64,000 bases of DNA from CALBPI01 sp039815365 (GCA_039815365.1 JBCBZK010000003.1:1-64000); one strand, 5' to 3'; positions 52,206-61,358 are shown, counted from the stretch's first letter. Made by a program: numbers and translations. The notes: a model not told the origin generated them from the letters alone.

Positions 52206-54293
52206 ATGAATTCGTTACGACGATTGGCCAGCAATGGCCGACGCGCCGGCTTGCTATTGGCAGGCGCACTACTCGCTAGCCCGGCACTCGCCGGAGGCAA
52301 CAATGCAACGACAGGACCGACATTGACTCCGGGTGCCTCGAGCAACCAGATCATCGTCAAATACAACGCGCCGCTTCTTGGCCTGGCGCAAGCCGATTTA
52401 GGTGTCGCAAACGGCGCTGCTGCAGTGCGTGCACGCAGTGTGCGCAACGCGATGGGGCTATCGGCGAAATTACGCCGCCAAACAGCTGGCGGCGCGAGTG
52501 TCTATCAGCTGGCTCGCTGGCAAACGAAGGCTGAACTGCAGCAGTCGTTAGCCGTACTGAACGCTGACCCAAGTGTCGCTTATGCGGAAGTGGATCAGTT
52601 GTTGCAGCCAATGGCGACACCAAACGACAGTCGCTACAACGAGCAATGGCATTACTTTGAGTCTACCGGCGGACTGAATCTACCAACCGCTTGGGACACA
52701 ACAACGGGCGCGGGCGTCGTCGTAGCAGTCATCGATACCGGCTACCGCCCTCACCCGGATCTTGTTGCTAACCTGTTACCCGGCTATGACATGATTTCGG
52801 ACGCGTCAGTGGGTGTCGATGGCAATGGTCGCGACAGCGATGCACGCGATCCGGGAGATGCGTCTGCGGCTGGTGAATGCGGACCTGGCGAGCCGGCACG
52901 CGGCAGCAGTTGGCACGGTACTCACGTTGCTGGCACTGTCGCCGCCGTCACCAACAACGGCACCGGCATCGCCGGCGTCGCATATGGCGCCAAAGTCGTG
53001 CCATTGCGCGCCTTGGGCAAGTGCGGCGGATTCACCTCTGATATCGCGGACAGCATTATCTGGGCTTCTGGCGGCAGCGTCGCAGGCACGCCGGCGAATG
53101 CAAACCCGGCAGACGTGATCAACATGAGTCTGGGTGGCGGGGGCAGCTGCTCGACAACCACCCAGAACGCGATCAACACCGCACGCAATAACGGCGCAAC
53201 AGTTGTAGTCGCAGCAGGAAACTCCAACACCAATGCATCAGGCTTCAACCCAGCCAACTGTGCTGGGGTAATTTCAGTTGCGGCAACCAACCGCAATGGT
53301 GGTCGCGCGTACTACTCGAACTTCGGCAACTCGGTCGATGTTGCCGCTCCGGGCGGCGACATACGCGGTGGTGCAGCGGGCGGTGTGTTATCAACGCTGA
53401 ACAGTGGCAGCCAAGGTCCGGCCGGCGACAACTATGCGTTCTATCAGGGCACCAGCATGGCAGCGCCACATGTCGCAGGTCTGGCGGCATTGCTCAAAGC
53501 GAGCGATGGCTCGCTCACGCCTACGGAGATTGAGAACACGATCAAGAACACCGCACGGTCGTTCCCTGCAACCTGTAACCAGTGCGGCACCGGTATCGCC
53601 GATGCAGCGGCGGCGATTGCATCACTCGGCGGCGGCAATCCACCACCAACCGGCGGCAACGTATTGACCAATGGCGTGGCACAAACGGGTTTGTCCGCCA
53701 GCACAGGCAACGTGCTGCGTTACACGATCGCTGTACCTGCCGGCGCCAGCAATCTGTCGTTCTCGATTGGCGGTGGTAGTGGTGATGCGGATCTCTACGT
53801 TCGTTTTGGCGCGGCGCCGACAACCAGCACCTATGATTGTCGCCCTTACCTTAACGGCAACACCGAGACCTGCAACATCGGTACGGTTCAGGCAGGCACC
53901 TATCACGTGATGGTGCGCGCGTACGCCGGCTTCTCCGGCGTTAGCCTCGTTGCCAATTTCGATGAGCCAAGCAGTGGTGGTGGCGCGACGGGCGGTTCCG
54001 CCAGCGCAAACAATCTGTCAGCATCGCGAAACAACTGGTTGCGCTACACGGTTGATGTGCCCGCGGGTATGGCAACGCTGGTGGTCGAGATTTCAGGTGG
54101 CAGCGGTGATGCCGATTTGTACTTGAGGCGCGGCTCACAGCCGACAACGAGTGCGTATACGTGCAGACCGTATCTCAATGGCAACAATGAGACGTGCACG
54201 ATCAGCAATCCACAGGCCGGCACATGGCACATAGGTGTTCGTGCCTATAGAACGTTCTCAGGTGTTAGTCTCGATGCGGAATGGGCTCCGTAA
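52206..54293 (+). CDS. secreted S8 subtilisin-like peptidase with two PPC domains
   Basis: A 695-residue extracellular serine peptidase. Signal peptide at about 1-29 (RAGLLLAGALLASPALA), an inhibitor/propeptide region (about 40-130), then the catalytic domain with Asp in VVAVIDTGYRPHPD, His in SSWHGTHVAGTVA and Ser in YQGTSMAAPHVAGLAALL. Two pre-peptidase C-terminal (PPC) domains follow (about 490-590 and 600-695), each with SGDADLYVR-like and CRPYLNGNxETC cores. PPC domains are often cut off during maturation and can bind substrate. It resembles secreted peptidases of Xanthomonas and Vibrio relatives. Monocistronic, with its own terminator. Confidence 0.94.
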   Translation: MNSLRRLASNGRRAGLLLAGALLASPALAGGNNATTGPTLTPGASSNQIIVKYNAPLLGLAQADLGVANGAAAVRARSVRNAMGLSAKLRRQTAGGASVYQLARWQTKAELQQSLAVLNADPSVAYAEVDQLLQPMATPNDSRYNEQWHYFESTGGLNLPTAWDTTTGAGVVVAVIDTGYRPHPDLVANLLPGYDMISDASVGVDGNGRDSDARDPGDASAAGECGPGEPARGSSWHGTHVAGTVAAVTNNGTGIAGVAYGAKVVPLRALGKCGGFTSDIADSIIWASGGSVAGTPANANPADVINMSLGGGGSCSTTTQNAINTARNNGATVVVAAGNSNTNASGFNPANCAGVISVAATNRNGGRAYYSNFGNSVDVAAPGGDIRGGAAGGVLSTLNSGSQGPAGDNYAFYQGTSMAAPHVAGLAALLKASDGSLTPTEIENTIKNTARSFPATCNQCGTGIADAAAAIASLGGGNPPPTGGNVLTNGVAQTGLSASTGNVLRYTIAVPAGASNLSFSIGGGSGDADLYVRFGAAPTTSTYDCRPYLNGNTETCNIGTVQAGTYHVMVRAYAGFSGVSLVANFDEPSSGGGATGGSASANNLSASRNNWLRYTVDVPAGMATLVVEISGGSGDADLYLRRGSQPTTSAYTCRPYLNGNNETCTISNPQAGTWHIGVRAYRTFSGVSLDAEWAP

Positions 54294-54318
54294 CGAAACA
54301 CCATTAGGATGTGACACG

Positions 54319-54348
54319 ATACGGCGCCTTCGGGCGCCGTATTTTTTT
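54319..54348 (+). terminator. intrinsic terminator after the PPC subtilase
   Basis: ATACGGCGCC-TTCG-GGCGCCGTAT is a perfect ten-base stem with a TTCG tetraloop, followed by a run of T. It starts 26 bases after the peptidase stop. Confidence 0.95.
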
Positions 54349-54363
54349 GACGAGGGGATCAGC

Positions 54364-54726
54364 ATGGCACGCAATATTCGAGTGAACTACGTAGAGCTAC
54401 CAGCAGCCGATTTTGCCGCTATAGAAACGTTCTACCGCGACGCGTTCGGCTGGTCGTTCACATCGTTCGGGCCCGAATACCACGCGTTCAACGACGGCGC
54501 ATTCGACGGTGGCTTTTATCGTTCCGAGCTCGTCTCGCGGCAAGACAATGGCAGCACGCTAATCGTGCTGCTGAGCGATGACTTGCAGCACAGCTACGAC
54601 GCGGTCGTTAGCAATGGCGGTCGCATCCACAAAGAGATCTTTTCGTTCCCGGGCGGTAGTCGATTTCATTTCCTGGACCCGCACGGTAACGAGTTATCTG
54701 TCTGGACAATGACTGACGGCGATTAG
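54364..54726 (+). CDS. VOC (glyoxalase-fold) family protein
   Basis: A 120-residue single vicinal-oxygen-chelate domain: RVNYVELPAADFAAIETFY at the start and GSRFHFLDPHGNELSVW at the end are typical strands, with metal-ligand candidates His and Glu in the second. These small proteins isomerise or break down small oxygenated molecules, or bind antibiotics. The start at 54364 has GAGGGG upstream; the longer frame runs back through the terminator and is not used. Its stop overlaps that of the convergent TonB gene by two bases. The substrate is unknown. Confidence 0.82.
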   Translation: MARNIRVNYVELPAADFAAIETFYRDAFGWSFTSFGPEYHAFNDGAFDGGFYRSELVSRQDNGSTLIVLLSDDLQHSYDAVVSNGGRIHKEIFSFPGGSRFHFLDPHGNELSVWTMTDGD

Positions 54727-55834
54727 TATCTAATCGCGAAACGGATCCGTGTTTCTACGTTAGGCACGTCGACAGCAACACCGTCAACCACGCGCGGTTT
54801 GTACTTAAACCTGCGCAACGCCCGCTTGGCGGACTCCGCAAACACCCGAACGTTTTCTCCACCAACAATTTGGATATCTGTTGGTCTACCCCGCGTATCG
54901 ACGGTGAACGAAAAGTCTACGTAACCCTGTATTCCATCGCGCAATGCAGATCTGGGATAATCCGGTGCGACTCGAGCGAGCGGCAAATATTCATTTTCGT
55001 CGACCGGCACCACGATGCTGTTGTCTGCGCGCTTTTGGGCGACAATCTGTTGCAACGCCTCATCGTCGTTCGTTCGCGCCATTTTTTCGAGTGACTCGAG
55101 TGCACGGCGATAGTCCGGATGACCCGTGTTGTCTGCCGCCTCAAACCCTGCAACCGCGCTTTGCAGATACTGCGTCGCATCTTCATTTGCACGCAATTGC
55201 CAACGCGCGAGTGCGTAAACTGCATTCGTGCGCGATGCGTGCTCGATCGGCAGGATTTGAGCGAAAATACGGTGAGAAGCGTCAAGATAAGGCTTTGCGC
55301 GCCGCCATTCATCTGACGTCAGCGTGGTGACACCAACGGAATACAGTACGGACGCGTGATCGGCAGAAGTCTCTCCGTAGGCATCAGCAGAAATCTCCAA
55401 GGCCTCATCGTAGCGTTCAATCGCTGCGAGCATTCTATTCTGCGCGTCACCTAACGACACAAGAACGGGCACGCGACCTGCGCGCCCGGCATCGCCTAAC
55501 GCAATATAAATGTCATCTGCCTTACGCAACGAACGAATACCTGCATCGCGCAACCCCGCGCCCAAGCTCGTCAACCCAAGGTTGTAATAAAGCACAGCGG
55601 TTTCACCGTTCGGCGATGTATGTAATTGATTCGCAAGAGCCACCGCCTCGGCGGCTGGCGTTACGGCAAGCGCGTAATACCGCTATCGAATAATGCTTGG
55701 TAATCGTTGTAGGCGGCCATCATACGCTCTCTGAGTTGCCCACGATCATCGGCAAACGCATTGGCGACAATGAGCAACATCGCAAGCGGCAACAGTGTTG
55801 CACGAACCCGTAAGGACCGAATCAAAACGACCAT
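54723..55834 (-). pseudogene. TPR protein with TonB C-terminal domain, frameshifted
   Basis: The 5' piece starts at 55834 (GGGAGG ribosome site) with a signal peptide (LRVRATLLPLAMLLIVANA) and stops at 55661 after SGITRLP. The next frame continues as VTPAAEAVALANQL and runs to 54723, with tetratricopeptide-like helices (about 40-250) and a TonB C-terminal domain with VAPDYPRSALRDGIQGYVDF and RRFKYKPRVVDG. Adding one base near 55665 (GCC to GCCC on the minus strand) gives one protein of about 370 residues. Such proteins join periplasmic complexes or energise outer-membrane receptors. It is either a sequencing error or a true frameshift. Confidence 0.78.
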
Positions 55835-55909
55835 CAGTCGACCTCCCTGTAATGTTCGACGTATTATCAGCGCAGTATACAAACATTCACGGCGACTTCG
55901 GAGTCAGTC

Positions 55910-56221
55910 ATGCCTGGTTCTTACCCACAAAAAATTAAGCAATTGCCACTCTACGATGGCAGGTTTGATGCATACCAATTAGCCGCGGATGGCGCCAAGG
56001 TGTTGTTTGCATCCTACCCGCCCGGCACAGATATTCCTGAGCATACGCATGACACTGACAACTACGGCGTCATTACAAAAGGCTGTTTGCAACTGACGAT
56101 GAATGGCAAAACCGAACACTTCAGATCAGGCGACTGGTACCACGTCCCCGCAGGTGCGCCGCACGCCGCTAAGTTTGATGTCGAATCGGATGAAATCGAA
56201 TTTTGGTTCGACGCAGAATAA
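55910..56221 (+). CDS. small cupin domain protein
   Basis: A 103-residue single-cupin protein. Motif 1 is PEHTHDTDNYGVITKGCLQL, with His ligands, and motif 2 is GDWYHVPAGAPHAAKF. A metal-binding beta barrel is expected. The small size suggests a regulator, an isomerase or a metal chaperone. GGAG precedes the ATG. Its last 19 bases overlap the lipase gene. The substrate is unknown. Confidence 0.85.
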   Translation: MPGSYPQKIKQLPLYDGRFDAYQLAADGAKVLFASYPPGTDIPEHTHDTDNYGVITKGCLQLTMNGKTEHFRSGDWYHVPAGAPHAAKFDVESDEIEFWFDAE

Positions 56222-56958
56222 CGCTCTCGCTGCTAGCATCATTGATGCTCGCCGTGACGGTGACGGACGTGCACGGCGATAACGCGTTGACGCAAGACAA
56301 CGCCGAGTGTGTCGTGCTGCTGCACGGCCTGGCACGCACGGAGCGTTCTATGCGCAAGATGGCGCGTGCGCTGCGTAACGAAGGTTATGCAGTGGCAAAT
56401 CTTGGCTACCCGTCCCGTTCAGCAACCATTGACGTACTCGCCCCCGATGCAATTAACGCGGGGCTTGATGTGTGCCGCAAACAAGGTGCAACGAAAATCC
56501 ATTTTGTCACGCACTCCATGGGCGGTATTTTGTTGCGTCACTTCCTTGCCAACACCGCCATCGCAGAACTCGGTCGCACTGTCATGCTCGCGCCCCCGAA
56601 CCAGGGGAGTGAGGTCGTCGACACGTTGCGCGGTACACCTGGCTTCAGGAGCCTGAACGGCCCGGCGGGACTGCAACTGGGCACCGGCGACGAAGACATT
56701 CCGCGCACGCTCGGCGCGGCCAATTTCGACGTCGGCATCATTGCAGGAACACGGTCGATGAACCTTGTCCTCTCGCAGTTTTTACCCAACCCGGATGATG
56801 GCAAAGTATCTGTCGAATCGGCAAAGCTAGACGGGATGGCCGACTTTATGACGATCCCCGTGACGCACCCGTTCATCATGAAGAAACCCGTCGTTATTCA
56901 ACAAACGCTGCACTTTCTGAAAACCGGCGCATTCGATCGCCCGGACGATGACGCATGA
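56203..56958 (+). CDS. exported alpha/beta hydrolase (lipase/PGAP1-like)
   Basis: A 251-residue hydrolase with a signal peptide (ITLSLLASLMLAVTVTDVHG). The nucleophile elbow is VTHSMGGILLRHFL (GxSxG pattern around Ser), preceded by the oxyanion segment CVVLLHGLARTERSM. LAPPNQGSEVVDTL and VTHPFIMKKPVVIQQ carry likely acid and histidine positions. It probably acts on a lipid or ester outside the cytoplasm. The start is TTG at 56203, inside the cupin gene; no better start keeps the signal peptide, so translation is probably coupled. It overlaps the DUF3052 gene by four bases. Confidence 0.83.
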   Translation: MVRRRITLSLLASLMLAVTVTDVHGDNALTQDNAECVVLLHGLARTERSMRKMARALRNEGYAVANLGYPSRSATIDVLAPDAINAGLDVCRKQGATKIHFVTHSMGGILLRHFLANTAIAELGRTVMLAPPNQGSEVVDTLRGTPGFRSLNGPAGLQLGTGDEDIPRTLGAANFDVGIIAGTRSMNLVLSQFLPNPDDGKVSVESAKLDGMADFMTIPVTHPFIMKKPVVIQQTLHFLKTGAFDRPDDDA

Positions 56959-57368
56959 CGACCACAGCCGGCTACTCTGCAACACCATTGGCTAAGAAAC
57001 TCGGTATTACAGCGGGCAGTCGCGTTAAAACCTGCAATGCACCGACAAATTATCGTGATCTGTTGGCACCGTTGCCCGACAACGTCACCTTATCGCCGAT
57101 GCTACGCAAGGACATCGATGTGTGGCACTTATTCACAGCCAAACGAGGTGAACTCGAACGCACCGTTCGACGAGCTATTGGGCACATAAAACGTGACGGC
57201 ATGATCTGGGTTTCGTGGCCAAAGAAAGCCTCAGGCATGCCCTCTGAAATCACCGAAAACACCATACGCGAAGTCGCCCTGCCGCTAGGTTTGGTAGATG
57301 TCAAAGTCTGCGCAGTTGATCACACCTGGTCCGGACTCAAGTTGGTTATCAGGAAAGAGCTGCGATGA
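56955..57368 (+). CDS. DUF3052 family protein
   Basis: A 137-residue protein matching DUF3052: opening AGYSATPLAKKLGITAGSRV, central DVWHLFTAKRGELERTV, then MIWVSWPKKASGMPSE and the C-terminal VKVCAVDHTWSGLKLVI. The fold resembles a small Rossmann-like domain; function is unknown. It overlaps the lipase (ATGA) and the next membrane protein (four bases), so all are read from one mRNA. The family is best known from actinobacteria, so its presence here could reflect transfer. Confidence 0.85.
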   Translation: MTTTAGYSATPLAKKLGITAGSRVKTCNAPTNYRDLLAPLPDNVTLSPMLRKDIDVWHLFTAKRGELERTVRRAIGHIKRDGMIWVSWPKKASGMPSEITENTIREVALPLGLVDVKVCAVDHTWSGLKLVIRKELR

Positions 57369-57781
57369 GCGCATCTGGCGATCAACACGCACACCCGATT
57401 GTCGGGGTCGTGTGCATTGTTCTTGGTTGCTTTCCGTTAGCAATCGCGACCGGGTTGATGCAGGCGCAACCGGGCACGATACATGCGCCTCTGTGGGTTG
57501 TCGGCCTCGTCGGCGTCATTGCAATCGTTGCCGGCGTGATGGTGATGCTGCCAACCGGGCGAGTGCTGGATGCGGTCGCTTGCCTGCTTTGCGCGGGCTT
57601 CGCAGCCGTTGGATTTTGGTTATCGCTAAAGGCTCCGGCCGATGGTTTCTCGGGCGGTCTGCCGTTCATTTCCTCGGGGGCCAACGTCATGGTGGCACGT
57701 GTCATTTTTGGTAGTGGCGCGGTTATGAGCCTGATAATGGCCGTTTACGCTGCCAAGCGAGCGCTAAAAAGCCGATCCTGA
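57365..57781 (+). CDS. four-helix membrane protein, unknown function
   Basis: A 138-residue integral membrane protein with about four helices (12-33, 42-62, 68-90, 108-130) and a basic C-terminal tail (AAKRALKSRS). No family is recognised with confidence. Its ATG overlaps the DUF3052 stop (ATGA). Last gene of the cupin-lipase-DUF3052 run. Possibly an envelope partner of the exported lipase; this is inference from linkage only. Confidence 0.75.
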   Translation: MSASGDQHAHPIVGVVCIVLGCFPLAIATGLMQAQPGTIHAPLWVVGLVGVIAIVAGVMVMLPTGRVLDAVACLLCAGFAAVGFWLSLKAPADGFSGGLPFISSGANVMVARVIFGSGAVMSLIMAVYAAKRALKSRS

Positions 57782-58113
57782 CCGTCCACCACAAACGTGT
57801 CTTTTTTGCGTCAGACCTGAGACAAAAAAATTTATTGCGGTGCACAATCAATAAGTTACATATCGCAAATGTTAAATAAATACTTAACATAAGAGCAATT
57901 TTTACGCTAATTGGCCATTTTCTCTGGCTCGGAACGACCTCACCGATTCTACGTATCAACGGCAAGTGTTTGTCTTCATTGCCGTATTCCTTTCAGGCGA
58001 AACAGGCCACTATTGCTCCAATAGACTCACATTTGCAGCAAGGGTAGGCTCAAGGACGGGTTGACATAAGAATAATTAATGACCCGAACACCTCGTTACA
58101 ATATGGAGAAGAA
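57782..58113. other. AT-rich intergenic region with an inverted repeat
   Basis: This 332-base gap has no supported gene. ATGTTAA (57869-57875) and TTAACAT (57884-57890) are perfect seven-base arms with an eight-base spacer, possibly an operator for the downstream exported-protein/metzincin operon. The following text up to 58105 probably holds its promoter, and GGAGAAGAA is the ribosome site at 58104. Confidence 0.55.
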
Positions 58114-58698
58114 ATGATGAGATTGCGTAATCGCATCGCTGCCTTCGTCTCGTTGGCGTTAGCCGTATTCAGCGTGTCATCGCTGAATGCGTCCACGACG
58201 CTGCAGATGAATCTGGCGCAGATGGTCACTAACTCAGATCGAGTTTTTGTCGGGACAGTAGTCCAAATCACAGAAAGCACCAAGCAAGTCGGCGGCGGCC
58301 AGATTCCCGCTGTTACCTATCGACTGAAAGTCGGTGATGCCTTCAAAGGCACGTACGATGAAATCAAAGGGGAGAAATACGCAGACGTCACGATGATCGG
58401 TTCATTGAAGATTCTGGCGTCGGGACACCACCCGATCACGGATTTCCCGATGATGAGTGTGGGCAATGAATACCTGTTGATGGTTGCACCTGATGGCCCG
58501 GTTGGCCTCACAACCACAATGGGCTTGGGACAAGGTTGCTTCTCTATCAGTGACGGCGTTAGTGACAAAGTCGCATTGAATGGCGCCAACAACGTAGGAC
58601 TCTTCAGCAACATGAACCTCGGCTTCGCTGACGGTGTTGCCGTTTCCTACAGTGAGCTGTCAAGCCTCATCAGCGATCTCGTAGGAGGTGCTCAATAA
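58114..58698 (+). CDS. exported OB-fold-like (TIMP/NTR-like) protein
   Basis: A 194-residue protein with a signal peptide (RLRNRIAAFVSLALAVFSV, cut near LNA). The start of the mature part, SDRVFVGTVVQITE, followed by TYRLKVGDAFKGTYDEI and SVGNEYLLMV, resembles the strand pattern of NTR/TIMP-like OB folds, in which such proteins inhibit or bind metalloproteases. The usual N-terminal cysteine of animal TIMPs is absent, so a similar mechanism is not certain. Its stop shares a base with the metzincin gene start (TAATG). A chaperone or inhibitor of that protease is the best guess. GGAGAAG precedes the ATG. Confidence 0.6.
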   Translation: MMRLRNRIAAFVSLALAVFSVSSLNASTTLQMNLAQMVTNSDRVFVGTVVQITESTKQVGGGQIPAVTYRLKVGDAFKGTYDEIKGEKYADVTMIGSLKILASGHHPITDFPMMSVGNEYLLMVAPDGPVGLTTTMGLGQGCFSISDGVSDKVALNGANNVGLFSNMNLGFADGVAVSYSELSSLISDLVGGAQ

Positions 58699-61358
58699 TG
58701 GCTACGCGATTTTCATTACTGCGACGCGTTGCCGTCGCCTCTCTCGCCACTGCTGCCTCAGCCTCGGTGCTGGCCAGTGGTCCGTTAAACACGAATGCAA
58801 ATGACCCGGACGGCGTTGAGCGCTGGCCTAACGGTGGTCTTAACATTCCTTGGAACCCGGACGGTGTGCCAGCGGGCGGTGCAGATGCACTCGCGCTAGG
58901 TCCATTGACCTACACGGAAGCTGTTGAACAGACAGCAACAGCGTTTCAGGCATGGCAAGACATTCCGACGGCCACCGCGACCTACAGCAACAATGGTCCG
59001 TTGCCGTTCGACGTTGATGAAACCAACTTCGGGCCATTCGTGGACAACCTCTTTAACAACAACAATAACTCGGATGGTTTAAGCCCGATCGTTTATGACG
59101 ATGACGGCGCGATCTTCCTCGCATTGTTCGGCCAAAGTGGCGTTCTCGGCTTTGCAAGCACAGATACCCGTGATGCAGACGGCAACCCGATTGAAGGTGT
59201 CTCGTTCCTGAACGGTGGCTCCATTCTGGGTGGCTTCCCGATCGATGATTTCTTCGGCGTACAAGTGCACGAGTTCGGTCATTACTCCGGCATGGGTCAC
59301 ACCGTCGTTAACGGTCAGAACATCGCATTAGGCGATACCTCTGGTCCGACACCTGCCAATACTTACGGCACATCACCTTTGATTCAAACAGAGACGATGT
59401 ACCCGTTTGCATTGCAAGGCGGTGGTGAATCAACGCCGCATGCAGATGACATCGGTTTCTACTCATTCATGTATCCGACAGCAGATTTCTTTGCCCAAAG
59501 CGGCACGATCTCCGGTCAGATTCTTGATCCGAGTGGCACCATCGGCCTGACGGGCGTTAACGTCATTGCACGTAACGTCGCTGATCCGTTTGTGGATGCA
59601 GTCTCTGCAATCTCGGGTGACCGTGATGGCAACGGTTTCTACACCATTAACGGTCTGACACCAGGTGCGGCATACACCATTCATACGGATCAGATCCTGC
59701 AAGGTGGTTTCAGCACAACGCCGATCGCGCTGCCAGGACCGGAAGAGTTCTACAACACCGGCGAGTCGAACAACGTTGACTCTCCTGACCCTGTCGATGA
59801 AGCCACACCAATCCTAGTGACGGCAGGTGTTCCGGTAACAGGCATTGATATCATCATGAACACACCGGGACCGGGCGATCCGTTGCCTGTGGGTGATGAA
59901 GGCAACGTGCAAATCTCGCTACCGTTTGCGTTTAAGTTCTGTGGTGTTGAGTACAACAGCGCGATCATCAACGCGAACGGCACGGTGAGCTTTGGCGCAG
60001 CGCCAGCTGCTCTGGACTTCCTGATCGGTTCGGCCCGCTTTGTCGGCGGCCCACCGCGAATTGCCGGTTTGTACGCAGATCTGAACGCTGCCGCGGGTGG
60101 CACAGTCAGCTTCCTGCAAGATGACAACTCTGTCTCCATCAACTTTGATGGTGTGCCGATTTTCCCGGCAGTGGGTTCGAACACGTTCAGCATCGAGCTG
60201 CGCGCTAACGGTAAATTTGATACGACCTATAGCGATATCTCGGCAACCACCAGCGTTGCGGGCTACACCTGTGGTGGCGCAGTCGCCACTGGTTTGGAGT
60301 CGTCTGACGATTTGTCATCGCTCGACCAACGTATCGATACCAACTTCAAGGCAACGCGTTTCGAGCAATTCACAAGCTTCGGTAACCCGCTTGATCTCGT
60401 TGGCACTGAGCTGAAATATCAGTCAGTTCGCGGTATCTCTGATCCGTTTGAGCCGAACGATACGCTAGGCAGCGCAGAACGCGTCGCCTTGCCGTACGAT
60501 TCGCGTGATCGCTACACGATCATCGGTGAAGGCGATGTTGATTACTTCAGCTTCGAAGCTGAGGCAGGTCAAACGTTGATCGCCGAAGTGATCGCAGGTC
60601 AGATCGATAGCGTGCTCGGCTTGTTCCGTCTCGACAAAGTAAAAGGTGACAGAATATTCACACCGATTGCTATTGACGATGATGGTGGTGCAGGCACCCT
60701 GTCGCAAATCCAGGTTCTGTTGGAAGAGGACGCACGTTATGTGTTAGCCGTCTCGACATTCCCGGACTTCGACTTTGTCGGCGCGGGTAACAGCACCGGT
60801 CGTTACGTGATCGCGATTGACGCTATTGACGGCATCCTGCTGAACCTCGGCGATGACGATTCGTTCGAATTAGACCTTGGCTTCACGTTCCCATTCCAGG
60901 GTGGTGCGTACGACACGGTCTTCGTGAACTCAAACGGTAACCTGACCTTTGGTGCTGGCGACACAGACTTCAGCGAGTCTGTCGCAGAACTATTGGCCGG
61001 CGCACCGCGCATCGCTGCATTGTGGGACGACTTGTCTCCGAATGCCGGCGGTCGGGTCATCGCAAGCTCTGAGGCTGATTCATTCAGCGTCACGTTTGAA
61101 GATGTACCAGAGTTCTTTGCAGCAACCACCAACACCTTTACTGTCACGTTGAGCGCAAGCGGCGACGTCAGTATTGAATATGGTGCTATTGCAGCAACGG
61201 ACGGCATTGTCGGTGTTACAGAGGGCGGTGGCGCAGCAGATCCGGGTGAAACTGATCTGTCAGCCGGTGGCTTGTCTGCGACAGGCAGCGTCTACGAGCT
61301 CTTCGAGTTTGGCGACAACAATGACCTAGGAGAAAGCACCGTGGACTTCACCAACTAA
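58698..61358 (+). CDS. secreted metzincin-type metalloprotease with nidogen-like and PPC modules
   Basis: An 886-residue exported protein: signal peptide (about 1-27), then a catalytic domain with VQVHEFGHYSGMGHTVVN, that is HExxHxxGxxH with His191, His195 and His201, and a Met-turn TETMYPFALQ. A carboxypeptidase-regulatory-like module (about 270-380; SGQILDPSGTIGLTGV) follows. Two similar nidogen-like modules (about 395-535 and 720-860) share NxNGxxxFGAxxxxF and PPRIAGLYADL / APRIAALWDDL patterns, separated by a PPC domain (about 580-715; FEPNDTLGSAERVALP). It should be an extracellular matrix-degrading or surface protease. Its start overlaps the upstream exported protein by one base. Confidence 0.85.
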   Translation: MATRFSLLRRVAVASLATAASASVLASGPLNTNANDPDGVERWPNGGLNIPWNPDGVPAGGADALALGPLTYTEAVEQTATAFQAWQDIPTATATYSNNGPLPFDVDETNFGPFVDNLFNNNNNSDGLSPIVYDDDGAIFLALFGQSGVLGFASTDTRDADGNPIEGVSFLNGGSILGGFPIDDFFGVQVHEFGHYSGMGHTVVNGQNIALGDTSGPTPANTYGTSPLIQTETMYPFALQGGGESTPHADDIGFYSFMYPTADFFAQSGTISGQILDPSGTIGLTGVNVIARNVADPFVDAVSAISGDRDGNGFYTINGLTPGAAYTIHTDQILQGGFSTTPIALPGPEEFYNTGESNNVDSPDPVDEATPILVTAGVPVTGIDIIMNTPGPGDPLPVGDEGNVQISLPFAFKFCGVEYNSAIINANGTVSFGAAPAALDFLIGSARFVGGPPRIAGLYADLNAAAGGTVSFLQDDNSVSINFDGVPIFPAVGSNTFSIELRANGKFDTTYSDISATTSVAGYTCGGAVATGLESSDDLSSLDQRIDTNFKATRFEQFTSFGNPLDLVGTELKYQSVRGISDPFEPNDTLGSAERVALPYDSRDRYTIIGEGDVDYFSFEAEAGQTLIAEVIAGQIDSVLGLFRLDKVKGDRIFTPIAIDDDGGAGTLSQIQVLLEEDARYVLAVSTFPDFDFVGAGNSTGRYVIAIDAIDGILLNLGDDDSFELDLGFTFPFQGGAYDTVFVNSNGNLTFGAGDTDFSESVAELLAGAPRIAALWDDLSPNAGGRVIASSEADSFSVTFEDVPEFFAATTNTFTVTLSASGDVSIEYGAIAATDGIVGVTEGGGAADPGETDLSAGGLSATGSVYELFEFGDNNDLGESTVDFTN

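Noticed and set aside
57723..57965. 80-residue minus-strand ORF in the gap before the exported OB-fold protein
   Set aside because: It overlaps the end of the membrane protein gene, has no ribosome site or family, and lies in an AT-rich promoter region.
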